In this document: positions 43,198-58,777 of the stretch, in pieces
How positions within the stretch are numbered: position 1 is the stretch's first letter
Layout: each line of letters opens with the position of its first letter
Program-made: the position numbers and the translations under genes
The notes under the pieces: generated by a model
Seen by the model: only the letters and a program-made list of their open reading frames with translations
The model's database searches: none
What the model was told of the DNA's origin: nothing
From: DATCBF01 sp964401995
Lineage (GTDB): Bacteria; Actinomycetota; Thermoleophilia; Solirubrobacterales; 70-9
Assembly (NCBI GenBank): GCA_964401995.1
Contig: CAYOAP010000007.1
Location: 93,395 to 157,394 of the forward strand
DNA length: 64,000 nucleotides
Reading direction: 5' to 3'

Positions 43198-44349
43198 GTG
43201 CATATACGGAGCGAAAAGAGGTTCTGGGCGGCGCTGGCGATGGCGTTCGCGCTTGCCGCGCTGCTGGCCCCGGCAGGCCAGGCAGCGACCCGCAAGCCGT
43301 TCCCTGCTGGGCTCTCGGCCCGTGCCTTCTCGGCCCCGAACCCACTGGCTGCCACCGCGTCCAGCGAGCCCGAAACTCCTGCGAGCACGCCGGTCGAGGG
43401 AGACGAATACCACGCTTACCCAGCTGCCGGGGGCTACTCGGTAGAGGCAGCTTCGACGGCCTATGGCGAAGCCGAAGTGCAGTCGGTGGTCAACGTGCTC
43501 GGCTCGCTCGATCACGGCCCCGAGCTCGCCCAGCTCTCCGTATATGTGGCGACGCCGGAAGAGATCGCCCAGATCTGCGGCGCGACCGTCCTCGCCTGTT
43601 ACATGCCGCAGCCGGAGCGGATGATCATCTCCGGCGAGGATCACCCGGTCGACGGCGTTCCCCGCGATTTCGCGATCGCCCACGAGTACGGCCACCACAT
43701 CGCCAACAGCCAGAGCGGCGCCAGCTTCCCGGCGATCTCGACCGGGACGATCCGCTGGGCCACCTACGAGCGCGTCTGCCAGTACAGCCGCGCCCGCAAG
43801 CTCTTCCCCGGCGACCAGGGCCGCCACTACTTCGAGGACCCGGAGGAGGCCTTCGCCGAGACCTACGCCCATCTCAGCGACCCCGCCGCCAAGGTTTCCT
43901 GGCAGTACTCGCCGCTGCTGCGGCCGACGACGGCCTCGCTGGCGAAGATCCGGGCTGACGTCTCGCGTCCCTGGAGCGGGCCGGTCTCGACCGCCTGGCG
44001 TGGCTCGGTCGAAGCAAAGCCGGCCAGCCGCCCCGTCCCCGCCGCCCACAACTCGGGCGGGCCCTCGGTCGGCGAGGCCGAACTCGTCGGCGAGCCGTGG
44101 ACCGCTTCCCGCCTTGTCTCCACACCCCTCGACGGAACCGTCTCGATTTCTCTCACGGCTCCGGCTGGAACCGCCTACGCGGTCGTCCTGCGCGATCCGG
44201 CCAGCGGCCGCATCCTTGCCCGCAAGGTCAGCGACGAAGCCGGCTCAGCCAGCCTCGCCTTCGGCAACTGCGGTCATCAGACCCTGCAGCTCGAAGTCAG
44301 CAGCGTCCGCGGAAGCGGCCCATTTACGGCGAATATCGTCAGGCCATAG
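43198..44349 (+). CDS. Secreted HEXXH metalloprotein, likely peptidase
   Basis: A 383-residue exported protein with a Sec signal (ALAMAFALAALLAPAGQA) and a zinc-binding HEYGHH motif (HEXXH, residues about 162-167). A downstream EEAFAETYAH, about 55 residues later, could supply the third ligand Glu. The C-terminal 100 residues form a beta domain (GEPWTASRLVSTPLDGTVSISLTAPAGT), resembling a PPC-like or jelly-roll module. It is likely a secreted zinc peptidase acting on wall or matrix proteins; the target is unknown. GTG 43198 was chosen because the signal peptide begins there. It follows the collagen-like protein after its terminator. Confidence 0.7.
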   Translation: MHIRSEKRFWAALAMAFALAALLAPAGQAATRKPFPAGLSARAFSAPNPLAATASSEPETPASTPVEGDEYHAYPAAGGYSVEAASTAYGEAEVQSVVNVLGSLDHGPELAQLSVYVATPEEIAQICGATVLACYMPQPERMIISGEDHPVDGVPRDFAIAHEYGHHIANSQSGASFPAISTGTIRWATYERVCQYSRARKLFPGDQGRHYFEDPEEAFAETYAHLSDPAAKVSWQYSPLLRPTTASLAKIRADVSRPWSGPVSTAWRGSVEAKPASRPVPAAHNSGGPSVGEAELVGEPWTASRLVSTPLDGTVSISLTAPAGTAYAVVLRDPASGRILARKVSDEAGSASLAFGNCGHQTLQLEVSSVRGSGPFTANIVRP

Positions 44350-44465
44350 CAGTAGCGTTCGGACGTCCCGTCCAGGCAAGCCCCAGGACGCTATCCTTCG
44401 CACAGCCTCGTGCCTCGGCCCGGGGTTTTTCTTCTGTAATGACGTCTGTCTAATCGAGGGATGCA

Positions 44466-44630
44466 ATGGCTCGCGGAGATGTCCGCATTGCGGTGACGAT
44501 GGCTTGCGAAGAGTGCAAGCGTCGCAACTACCAGACAAATAAGTCCCGGCGAAACTCGCCGGATCGTGTTGAGCTGCGCAAGTTTTGCCGCTGGTGTGGG
44601 CATCACACGGCCCACAAGGAGACGCGGTAA
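44466..44630 (+). CDS. rpmG: Ribosomal protein L33
   Basis: A 54-residue protein of the large ribosomal subunit. It has the zinc-ribbon version with two CxxC pairs (CEEC and CRWC) and the conserved KNRRNSPDRVELRKFC-type middle. ATG 44466 is followed 6 bases after the stop by secE, the usual L33-SecE-NusG order. Two zinc cysteines pairs mark it as the C+ form; a cysteine-free paralogue elsewhere is possible. Confidence 0.95.
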   Translation: MARGDVRIAVTMACEECKRRNYQTNKSRRNSPDRVELRKFCRWCGHHTAHKETR

Positions 44631-44636
44631 CCGGCC

Positions 44637-45161
44637 ATGGCCAAAACCCGCGCACAGCGCAAGGCCGAGCGCCGCGCTCGCGAAGCCGAGGAGAACAAAC
44701 GCCTCGGCGATGCGCGCGGCGTCGAGTCGCGCGCGCAGCACAACACCCAGGTTCCGATCTCGGGCGACATCGCCGAGATCGAGGCGATGGAGGCCGGGAT
44801 GGCTGCGGGCGCGCCCGAAAGCACGCTGGAGACGCCCGATGCCCCGAAGACTTCGCGGGCCGATCGCCGCGCCGAGCAGAAACAGCTGAAGGAATCCGAA
44901 AAGCGCAGCCGCAGCGAGCAGAAGCGCAAGGAGAGCGAGCAGCTCGCCCGCAAACAGAAACAGGCTGCCGGAGAACGGCAGCGGGGCGGCGTCATCGGGT
45001 TCCTCACCTCCTGCTGGGCCGAGCTGAAGAAAGTGCAGTGGCCCGACCGCGAGACCCTGATCCAGGCGACCGCGGTCACAATCATCTTCGTCGCCGTCGC
45101 AGCCGCCTACCTTGGCGCCCTTGACGCGGCCTTCAACTTCCTGATCAAGCAGATCCTGTAG
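44637..45161 (+). CDS. secE: Preprotein translocase subunit SecE with long charged head
   Basis: The C-terminal 60 residues are a standard SecE: amphipathic FLTSCWAELKKVQWPDRETLIQATAV followed by one transmembrane helix. SecE clamps SecY in the plasma membrane. Ahead lies about 110 residues of highly charged, Ala/Glu/Lys/Arg-rich sequence (RAQRKAERRAREAEENKR, EKRSRSEQKRKESEQ), longer than usual. ATG 44637; SD-like bases are weak. nusG follows after 28 bases. Confidence 0.92.
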   Translation: MAKTRAQRKAERRAREAEENKRLGDARGVESRAQHNTQVPISGDIAEIEAMEAGMAAGAPESTLETPDAPKTSRADRRAEQKQLKESEKRSRSEQKRKESEQLARKQKQAAGERQRGGVIGFLTSCWAELKKVQWPDRETLIQATAVTIIFVAVAAAYLGALDAAFNFLIKQIL

Positions 45162-45189
45162 TTCCGGGATCCCCGAACAAAGGCTTCAG

Positions 45190-45711
45190 ATGTATCGCTG
45201 GTACGTGATCAACACATATTCCGGGCACGAGAACAAGGTCAAGCACAACCTCGAGCACCGGGTTCAGACGATGAGTCAGAACCGCAACGTGCGCCAGGTC
45301 GTCGTCCCCACCGAGCAGATCTCGGAAATGAAGGACGGGCAGAAAATCCAGAAAGAGAAACGGACGATGCCCGGCTACGTCCTCGTCAACATGGAGATGA
45401 CCGACGACGCCTGGGGCCTGGTCAAGAACACCCCCGGCGTCACCGGATTCGTCGGCGCCCGCAACAAACCGGTGCCGCTCTCCAAACCAGAGGTCGACCG
45501 CCTGCTGCATCGCGAGACCGCCGAGCGGCCGCGCACGCAGGCCCAGTTCACGATCGGCGAATCGGTCAAGGTCATCTCCGGCCCGCTCTCGGACTTCTCA
45601 GGCGAGATCGCCGAGATCAACGAGGACGCGGCCAAACTCAAGGTGCTGGTCTCGATCTTCGGCCGGGAGACCCCGGTCGAGGTCGGATATGACCAGGTAA
45701 AGAAGATTTAG
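45190..45711 (+). CDS. nusG: Transcription antitermination/termination factor NusG
   Basis: A 173-residue factor that binds RNA polymerase and links it to Rho or ribosomes. The NGN domain begins MYRWYVINTYSGHENKVKHNLEHR, and the KOW domain (residues about 120-173) has ESVKVISGPLSDFSGEIAEINEDAAKLKVLV. Length and ends are standard, without the actinobacterial N-terminal acidic extension seen in mycobacteria. ATG 45190. Confidence 0.96.
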   Translation: MYRWYVINTYSGHENKVKHNLEHRVQTMSQNRNVRQVVVPTEQISEMKDGQKIQKEKRTMPGYVLVNMEMTDDAWGLVKNTPGVTGFVGARNKPVPLSKPEVDRLLHRETAERPRTQAQFTIGESVKVISGPLSDFSGEIAEINEDAAKLKVLVSIFGRETPVEVGYDQVKKI

Positions 45712-45741
45712 GCCCCGGCCCGCTACCCTCTCCAACCGCTC

Positions 45742-46164
45742 ATGGCAAAGAAAGTCCTCACACTCATCAAGCTCCAGATTCAGGCTGGCAACGCCAACCC
45801 GGCGCCGCCGGTCGGCCCGGCGCTGGGCCAGCACGGCGTCAACATCATGGAGTTCTGCAAAGCCTTCAACTCGCAGACCCAGTCTGAAACCGGGACGATC
45901 ATCCCGGTCGAAATCACGGTCTACGAGGACCGCACCTTCACCTTCATCACCAAGACCCCGCCCGCTGCGGTCTTGATCAAGGAGGCGATCGGGATCTCGA
46001 AGGGCTCGGGCGAGCCCCACGTCAACAAGGTCGGCACGATCACGCCGGACCAGATCCGCCAGATCGCCGAGCGCAAGATGCCCGACCTCAACGCCAACGA
46101 CCTCGACGCCGCCTCCAAAATCATCGCCGGCACCGCCCGCTCGATGGGCGTGGACGTCAAATAG
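45742..46164 (+). CDS. rplK: Ribosomal protein L11
   Basis: A 140-residue component of the GTPase-associated centre. Typical blocks are visible: IKLQIQAGNANPAPPVGPALGQHGVNIMEFCKAFN at the N-terminus, TPPAAVLIKEA and the final ASKIIAGTARSMGV. ATG 45742; L1 follows after 2 bases. Confidence 0.97.
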   Translation: MAKKVLTLIKLQIQAGNANPAPPVGPALGQHGVNIMEFCKAFNSQTQSETGTIIPVEITVYEDRTFTFITKTPPAAVLIKEAIGISKGSGEPHVNKVGTITPDQIRQIAERKMPDLNANDLDAASKIIAGTARSMGVDVK

Positions 46165-46166
46165 CC

Positions 46167-46913
46167 ATGGCTCACGGCAAACGCTACCGCGAGCAGTACG
46201 GCAAGTTCGACCGCGACCGGCCCTACGCGCCGGCCGAGGCGATCGCCCTGGCCAAAGAGACCGCCAGCGCCAAATTCGACGAGACGGTCGAGGTCCACAT
46301 CCTGCTTGGAGTCAACGTCCGCCACGCCGAGGAGCAGCTGCGCGGCACCCTCGCCCTCCCGCACGGGCTTGGCAAAGACGTCTCGATCGCGGTCTTCGCC
46401 CAGGGCCAGCAGGCGCGTGACGCCGAGGCCGCTGGAGCGGACTTCGTCGGCGCCGGCGACCTGGCCAAGAAAGTCGAGGAGGGCTGGACCGGCTTCGACG
46501 TCGCGATCTCGACCCCGGACATGATGCCGATGGTCGGCAGGCTCGGCCGCGTGCTCGGCCCCCAGGGCAAGATGCCGAACCCCAAGGTTGGCACCGTCAC
46601 CGACGATGTCGAGAAGGCGGTCACCGAGTCCAAGGCCGGCAAGGTCGAGTACCGCACTGACCGCCAGGCGATCGTCCACATGGCGATCGGCAAGGCCAGC
46701 TTCGACGAGGACAAACTTCTGGACAACTTCACCGCGGTGATCGAGGAGATCGTCCGCGCCAAGCCTTCTTCGGCAAAGGGCCGCTACATCGTCTCCTGCA
46801 CGCTGGCGACGACGATGGGGCCTGGCATTCGCGTCGATGCGACCAAGAGCAGCGATCGCGATCAGCCCGCCGCCGCGGCCCCCCAGGCCGCAGAGGAGCC
46901 GGTGACCGCCTAA
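46167..46913 (+). CDS. rplA: Ribosomal protein L1
   Basis: A 248-residue protein of the L1 stalk, with the signature TPDMMPMVGRLGRVLGPQGKMPNPK and GKVEYRTDRQAIVH. The last 10 or so residues (DQPAAAAPQAAEEPVTA) form an Ala/Glu-rich tail. ATG 46167 lies 2 bases after L11. The protein also often represses its own L11-L1 mRNA. Confidence 0.97.
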   Translation: MAHGKRYREQYGKFDRDRPYAPAEAIALAKETASAKFDETVEVHILLGVNVRHAEEQLRGTLALPHGLGKDVSIAVFAQGQQARDAEAAGADFVGAGDLAKKVEEGWTGFDVAISTPDMMPMVGRLGRVLGPQGKMPNPKVGTVTDDVEKAVTESKAGKVEYRTDRQAIVHMAIGKASFDEDKLLDNFTAVIEEIVRAKPSSAKGRYIVSCTLATTMGPGIRVDATKSSDRDQPAAAAPQAAEEPVTA

Positions 46914-46978
46914 ACTGCGCCGCTGCACCCGAGACCATCGGCGGGGCCCAAGGCCCAGAAGCCCGATGCAGGTAGCCA
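46914..46978 (+). promoter_or_regulatory. Structured leader ahead of L10 (possible autoregulatory site)
   Basis: The 65 bases between L1 and L10 contain CATCGG (46936-46941) pairing with CCGATG (46963-46968), with GGGCC...GGCCC inside. In many bacteria L10 with L7/L12 binds such a leader to limit its own translation. A kink-turn consensus is not plain here, so this is a suggestion. Confidence 0.35.
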
Positions 46979-47536
46979 ATGAACCGAGACGAGAAGACAG
47001 CCACAATCGCGGAGATCGCAGCCCAGATCGAGGGCTCGGAGGCGATCTTTGCCGTTGACTACCGCGGCATCAGCGTCCCCCAGGCCGCCGAGCTGCGCTC
47101 CAAGCTGCGTGACGCCGACGCCAGCTTCCGCGTCGTCAAGAACCGGCTGACCAAACTTGCCGCCGACAAAGCCGGCGAGGAGCGCCTCGCCGAGCTGCTC
47201 AAGGGCCCGACCGCGCTGACCTTCGTCCGCGGTGACACCGCGCTGGCCGCGAAGACGATCTCGACCTTCAACCGCGAGCACGATGTCCTCGCCTTCAAGG
47301 GCGGCTTCATGGAAAGCCTCAGCCTTGACGAGGACAGGTTCAAATCGATCGCCCGCCTGCCTTCACGCGACGTGCTCAACGGCCAGTTCGCCGGCGTCGT
47401 CGCCAGCCCCCTGACGGGCCTGGTCCGCGGGCTCGGCTCAATGATTTCCGGCCTTGCGATCCAGCTCCAGCAGATTCAGGAGCAGGGCCTGGTCGGCCAG
47501 ACAACTTCAAGCGAAGCTGCAAACGAGGAGGAGTAA
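46979..47536 (+). CDS. rplJ: Ribosomal protein L10
   Basis: A 185-residue protein that anchors L7/L12 dimers to the ribosome. N-terminal block IEGSEAIFAVDYRGISVPQAAELRSKLRDADASFRVVKNRLTKLA is typical, and the C-terminal helix binds L12. ATG 46979. It is followed by rplL with a 4-base gap, and GGAGGAG sits at its end as the rplL ribosome-binding site. Confidence 0.96.
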   Translation: MNRDEKTATIAEIAAQIEGSEAIFAVDYRGISVPQAAELRSKLRDADASFRVVKNRLTKLAADKAGEERLAELLKGPTALTFVRGDTALAAKTISTFNREHDVLAFKGGFMESLSLDEDRFKSIARLPSRDVLNGQFAGVVASPLTGLVRGLGSMISGLAIQLQQIQEQGLVGQTTSSEAANEEE

Positions 47537-47540
47537 ACAA

Positions 47541-47930
47541 GTGGCAACCAAGATTTCAACCGACGATTGGATCGAGGAGCTGAAAGGCATCTCGGTGCTG
47601 GAGCTCTCCGAGCGGATCAAAGCGCTCGAGGAGGAGTTCGGCGTCTCCGCGACCGCTGTCGCCGCGGCTGCTCCGGCAGCGGGCAGCGCCCCTGCTGAGG
47701 GTGGCGGCGAGGAAGAGGCTTCCACGGTCGACGTGATGCTGACCGAGGTCGGCGGCCAGAAAGTCCCCGTGATCAAGGTCGTGCGCTCGGCAACCGGACT
47801 TGGCCTGAAAGAGGCAAAGGCCCTCGTCGATGAGGCGCCGAAAGCCATCAAGGAGGGCATCGAGCGCGACGAGGCCGAGAAACTCAAGGCCGAGCTCGAG
47901 GAGGCCGGCGCCACCGTCGAGCTCAAGTAA
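47541..47930 (+). CDS. rplL: Ribosomal protein L7/L12
   Basis: A 129-residue stalk protein. N-terminal dimer helix (WIEELKGISVLELSERIKALEEEFGVSA), Ala/Gly/Glu-rich hinge, and C-terminal factor-binding domain (VIKVVRSATGLGLKEAKALVDEAPKAIKEGI). GTG 47541 follows GAGGAGGAG. It recruits EF-G, EF-Tu and other factors. Confidence 0.97.
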   Translation: MATKISTDDWIEELKGISVLELSERIKALEEEFGVSATAVAAAAPAAGSAPAEGGGEEEASTVDVMLTEVGGQKVPVIKVVRSATGLGLKEAKALVDEAPKAIKEGIERDEAEKLKAELEEAGATVELK

Positions 47931-47954
47931 CTTCTGCTCTGAACCTCGCAAATC

Positions 47955-48018
47955 CCAGGCTGGGAGCCAGCTTGGGTGCCGGGCGCGGCCGTGTGTTATT
48001 TTTTGCGGTCGCGCGCCC
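47955..48018 (+). promoter_or_regulatory. Paired hairpins in the rplL-rpoB gap (attenuator-like)
   Basis: The first stem is CCAGGCTGG/CCAGCTTGG (47955-47975, one mismatch). The second is GGGCGCG/CGCGCCC (47981-48018), enclosing a T-run in its long loop. In many bacteria a partial terminator here lowers rpoB expression relative to L7/L12. The T-run lies inside rather than after the stem, so termination strength is unclear. Confidence 0.45.
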
Positions 48019-48085
48019 GTTGTGTTCCTCTGCTCCGATCTGCGCCTTACCCACGTCCCTCTGACCGCCTGAGGAGTCGCCAACT

Positions 48086-55686
<7,601 letters not shown>

Positions 55687-55697
55687 TTAACGGTTCT

Positions 55698-55784
55698 GCC
55701 GGAGGGGTTGGCGCACCCTCCGGCGGAGACCGTCGGCCCTTATGGGGCCTCCCCAGTCTCCGGCGGAGGGCACCCCAACCCCTC
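55698..55784 (+). repeat. Long imperfect inverted repeat after rpoC
   Basis: Two arms of about 29 bases (55702-55730 and 55756-55784) are complementary at about 25 positions. Within the left arm GCCGGAGGG/CCCTCCGGC makes a 9-bp hairpin (55698-55724). No T-run follows, so it looks more like a cruciform or mRNA-stabilising fold than a simple terminator. Confidence 0.5.
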
Positions 55785-55795
55785 TCACGGAACGC

Positions 55796-55834
55796 AAAAA
55801 GCTGGCCGCCGGAGGGCGTCTCCGAGGGCCAGCT
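55796..55834 (-). terminator. Rho-independent terminator of the decapeptide-repeat gene
   Basis: On the minus strand AGCTGGCC/GGCCAGCT (8 bp, long GC-rich loop) is followed by TTTTT at 55800-55796. It is the mirror of the plus-strand T-run TTGCGTTGCTTTT, so it may stop transcripts from both directions. Confidence 0.65.
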
Positions 55835-55853
55835 AGTTGCGTTGCTTTTCTGA

Positions 55854-56459
55854 TTAACCGAGGCAGACGGCGAATGCGGTGATCGTTGAGTCTGCGCCGC
55901 TGTTGTTCTTTGCCTGGTAGAGCCAGCCGTTGCCGCTTGGGCGGGTCGAAGTCATCTCGACTCCGAAGTTGCCGGGCTGGCCGCCGCCGCTGATCACCTG
56001 TTCGCCGGCGGCGCAGTTGACGCTGACGGAGCCGTTGGCGTCTTTGGCGATCGCCTGGGCGTTGGTGCGGACAGTGATGTTGCCCAGCTCGCTGGCGCCG
56101 ACCGAGTCAGGGCCGAGGTCGCTGCTGGTCAGCGACTGGTCGGCTACCTCGGAGGAGGTGACCGAAGCGGGCCCGAGGTCGCTGGCTGTCAGCGAGTCGG
56201 GGGCTACCTCTGGCGATGCGACCGCGTTTTCGGCGATCTGCGTAGCGGTGACCGCGTCGGGCGCGATTTTCGGTGCGGTGACCGCGTTGTCGCGAATGTC
56301 GACCGTCCGCACGGTGCCATCGACGATCTGGGCGGAGCGGACCGACAGGTGGGGCAGCGCCAGGGCGGTGCCGCCGAGGGTCAGGAACAGCGCCACGCAG
56401 CTGATCAAGAGGGCTGCGGAAGGACGACGGCGGCGGCTGGTGTGAGTTGAGTTGTTCAT
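55854..56459 (-). CDS. Secreted decapeptide-repeat protein
   Basis: A 201-residue exported protein: signal/anchor (ALLISCVALFLTLGGTALA), then about seven tandem copies of a 10-residue repeat of the form (I/V/L)-x-x-(D/N/S)-(A/S)-(V/L)-T-(A/S)-x-(D/E/Q) (residues 44-125, e.g. IAPDAVTATQIAENAVASPE), and a C-terminal Cys-containing domain with SGGGQPGNFG. The regular 10-residue period with hydrophobic spacing suggests a solenoid. Family function is not known to me. The terminator at 55796-55834 ends it. Confidence 0.7.
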   Translation of the reverse strand: MNNSTHTSRRRRPSAALLISCVALFLTLGGTALALPHLSVRSAQIVDGTVRTVDIRDNAVTAPKIAPDAVTATQIAENAVASPEVAPDSLTASDLGPASVTSSEVADQSLTSSDLGPDSVGASELGNITVRTNAQAIAKDANGSVSVNCAAGEQVISGGGQPGNFGVEMTSTRPSGNGWLYQAKNNSGADSTITAFAVCLG

Positions 56460-56534
56460 CGGAATCTCCTTTCAGTTGGTTTCAAAGTTCCGATGAACCC
56501 AGCTTCCGGCGGATCGGCCGATCTCTCTACGGAC

Positions 56535-56562
56535 CCCAGGGGTGGAGTTGTTCACCCCTGGG
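56535..56562. promoter_or_regulatory. Perfect 10-base inverted repeat between divergent genes
   Basis: CCCAGGGGTG-GAGTTGTT-CACCCCTGGG has 10-base arms and an 8-base spacer. It lies between the repeat-protein gene (minus strand) and the FMO gene (plus strand), where a shared repressor could act. No known consensus matches. Confidence 0.45.
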
Positions 56563-56616
56563 CAAGCGGTTTGGCCAGGCAGCCAGTCGCGCGTCCGCTT
56601 GGATAGATTCCATGGC

Positions 56617-57936
56617 GTGACTGCCGCCGAGAAAGTTTGCGTGATCGGCGCCGGCAGCTCCGGCATCGCGTCCTGCCAGGTGCTCAGCGCTCGTCGAATT
56701 CCCTACGACTGCTTCGAGAAGGGCTCGCAGGTCGGCGGCAACTGGCGCTTTGAAAACGACAACGGCCAGTCGTCCGCATATCGCTCGCTGCACATCAACA
56801 GCTCGCGGAAATTGATGGCGTTCAAGACGTTTCCGATGCCGGACCACCTTCCCGACTACCCGAGCCATTTTCAGATCGCCAAATACTTCGACGACTTCGT
56901 CGAGCACTTTGGTCTCAGGGACAACATCCGCTTCCGGACCACTGTGCTCAGCGTCGAGCCAGTTGACGGAGAGTGGGAGGTCACGGTCGAGGACGCCGAG
57001 GGGAAGCGCGAGACGATTCGCTACCGCGCCGTCCTCGTCGCCAACGGCCATCACTGGGATCCGCGCTGGCCGGAGCCGGCCTTCCCAGGCTCGGAGGAGT
57101 TCACCGGCGAGCAGCTTCACGTCCACCACTACCGCGAGCCCGACGTGCTGGAGGGCAAGCGGGTGCTGGTGCTCGGGATCGGCAACTCGGCGACCGACAT
57201 CGCGGTCGAGTCCTCGCGGATCGCCGACAAGACCTTCCTGACGATGCGCCGCGGGGCCTATGTCTTGCCCAAGTTCCTCAATGGCAAGCCGGTCGATGAA
57301 GCCGCGCCGCCGATCGCGTCGAGGCTGCCGCTATCGGTCCAGCGCTTCTTCATGGCCCGGATGCTGGACATGGCCGCCGGCGATATGACCTCCTACGGCC
57401 TTCCCCAGCCCGATCACAAGCTGCTTGAGGCGCACCCCACCGTCTCCTCCGAGCTGCTCCCGCGCCTCGGCCACGGCGACATCTTGGTCAAGCCGAACAT
57501 CGATCGCTTCAGCGGTGGCCGCACGGTTCGCTTCGTCGATGGCAGCGAGGAGGAGATCGATCTCGTCGTCTACTGCACCGGCTACAAGATCACCTTCCCC
57601 TTCTTTGACGAGCAGGTGGTCGCTGCCCGCGACAACCGCCTGCAGCTCTACCGCCGGGTGGTCTCGGCCGCGCATCCGGGCCTCTTCTTCATCGGCTTCA
57701 TCCAGCCCCTCGGCCCGATCATGCCGATTGCCGAGGCGCAGTCGGAGTGGATTGCCGACATCCTTGGCGGGCGCTGCTCGCTGCCGTCACCGGCTGAGAT
57801 GCAGAGCGAGATCGCCGCTGCCGAACGGAAGATGAAGAAGCGCTATGTCGCCTCTAAGCGTCACACGATCCAGGTGGACTTCCACCCGTATCTGCGCGAG
57901 ATCCGGCGGGAGCGAAAGCAGGCCGCGCGGGCCTGA
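56617..57936 (+). CDS. Flavin-containing monooxygenase
   Basis: A 439-residue two-dinucleotide-domain flavoprotein. FAD motif GAGSSG (residues about 9-14), NADPH motif GIGNSA, and the FMO fingerprint F-x-G-x3-H-x3-Y in EFTGEQLHVHHYREPD. It should use NADPH and oxygen to oxygenate a soft nucleophile or act as a Baeyer-Villiger-type enzyme; substrate unknown. GTG 56617 keeps the N-terminal Rossmann strand (VCVIGAG). An upstream 25-residue extension overlaps the inverted repeat and was rejected. Confidence 0.88.
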   Translation: MTAAEKVCVIGAGSSGIASCQVLSARRIPYDCFEKGSQVGGNWRFENDNGQSSAYRSLHINSSRKLMAFKTFPMPDHLPDYPSHFQIAKYFDDFVEHFGLRDNIRFRTTVLSVEPVDGEWEVTVEDAEGKRETIRYRAVLVANGHHWDPRWPEPAFPGSEEFTGEQLHVHHYREPDVLEGKRVLVLGIGNSATDIAVESSRIADKTFLTMRRGAYVLPKFLNGKPVDEAAPPIASRLPLSVQRFFMARMLDMAAGDMTSYGLPQPDHKLLEAHPTVSSELLPRLGHGDILVKPNIDRFSGGRTVRFVDGSEEEIDLVVYCTGYKITFPFFDEQVVAARDNRLQLYRRVVSAAHPGLFFIGFIQPLGPIMPIAEAQSEWIADILGGRCSLPSPAEMQSEIAAAERKMKKRYVASKRHTIQVDFHPYLREIRRERKQAARA

Positions 57937-58186
57937 CGCCTCGGCGCCGCCCGGTCGGCGGACAGGGCGGCAGTGGCGCTGCAGCTCCGCCTCCGTGCGG
58001 CCCGCGCCGCGGCCCACGAGGCAGCTTCGGCTGCGGTTTCCAGCGCTTGAAGCCGCCGTCGGAATCCTCAGCAGCGCCCTCCGGCTCCGGGGCCGCCTTG
58101 CCGGCCCACCAGACCAGCCACATCGCCGCGAGCACGGGAATCTTCAAGACGACAATCAGGAAAAAGATCGGCCAGAAACCCACCAC
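57854..58186 (-). CDS. Small membrane protein, hypothetical
   Basis: The frame encodes 110 residues with one strong N-terminal hydrophobic helix (VGFWPIFFLIVVLKIPVLAAMWLVWWAG) followed by an acidic, then Pro/Arg/Gly-rich tail. A one-helix protein with this head is plausible in Actinobacteria. The Pro/Arg tail overlaps the end of the FMO gene by 83 bases on the other strand, so the real C-terminus may be shorter. The GTG start is uncertain. Confidence 0.45.
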   Translation of the reverse strand: MVGFWPIFFLIVVLKIPVLAAMWLVWWAGKAAPEPEGAAEDSDGGFKRWKPQPKLPRGPRRGPHGGGAAAPLPPCPPTGRRRGVRPARPAFAPAGSRADTGGSPPGSCDA

Positions 58187-58209
58187 GCGATTAGTCTAGA
58201 CACGAACCC

Positions 58210-58262
58210 CCGCCGATGGGCCTAGAAGTGACTCATAGGTTCACTTTTAGGCCCATCGGCGG
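58210..58262. terminator. Long hairpin / palindromic repeat copy 2
   Basis: Arms of about 24 bases (CCGCCGATGGGCCTA... and ...TAGGCCCATCGGCGG) flank a short loop with two internal mismatches. The left arm shares GGGCCTARAAGTGAC with the repeat at 6949-6995. It lies between two minus-strand genes, ends 1 base before the HAD gene stop, and has a GGGGTTTT run on the plus side. Function could be transcription termination or a REP-like element. Confidence 0.65.
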
Positions 58263-58763
58263 CTAGGGGTTTTCGCGGCCTTCGCGCTCGAGGCCACGGG
58301 CCCAGGCGATCAGGGCCTCGGTGTGGGCCTCCTCGATTCCGAGGTGCGCCTCGGTTGGGATCAAGAGCGTCGGCTCGGCGCGGTCGCGGGCCCACTGGTA
58401 ACAGCTCTGGTCGAAGTTGTCGTCGATCCAGGCCATTGCCCGCCCGCGCCCGTACTCGTCAAGCGGCCCCAGCTTCCAGTGGGCGGAGCCGAAGCGGGCG
58501 GCGCCATCGAAGGTCAGGTGAGGGAGCTCCGGCAGGCCGAGCACGTTGGGCAGGTAGTAGTTGGCTTTGTCCTCCCAGCCGCTTGCCCAGACCAGGTCAT
58601 AGTGCTCAGCCAACCGCCGCAGCCGATCGCCGGCCGGCAGCGAGATGCAGTGCATCATCCCGTCGACAAGCTGAAACTGAGCCTGATCCCGAGGCGGCGG
58701 CTCCTCAAATCCAAAGAGGCTGATCACCCCATCGACATCAACAGCGAGGATCGGCCGGCTCAT
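58263..58763 (-). CDS. HAD-superfamily-like hydrolase domain protein
   Basis: A 166-residue protein that begins with a HAD motif I strand (ILAVDVDGVISLFG; DxD with Asp8 and Asp10), followed by WASGWEDKAN and WIDDNFD, which could serve as motifs II and IV. HAD phosphatases use the first Asp as nucleophile. The substrate is unknown. It follows rpsG by 14 bases on the same strand and may be cotranscribed with the ribosomal genes. Confidence 0.72.
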   Translation of the reverse strand: MSRPILAVDVDGVISLFGFEEPPPRDQAQFQLVDGMMHCISLPAGDRLRRLAEHYDLVWASGWEDKANYYLPNVLGLPELPHLTFDGAARFGSAHWKLGPLDEYGRGRAMAWIDDNFDQSCYQWARDRAEPTLLIPTEAHLGIEEAHTEALIAWARGLEREGRENP

Positions 58764-58777
58764 CGAGCCATGCCTAG

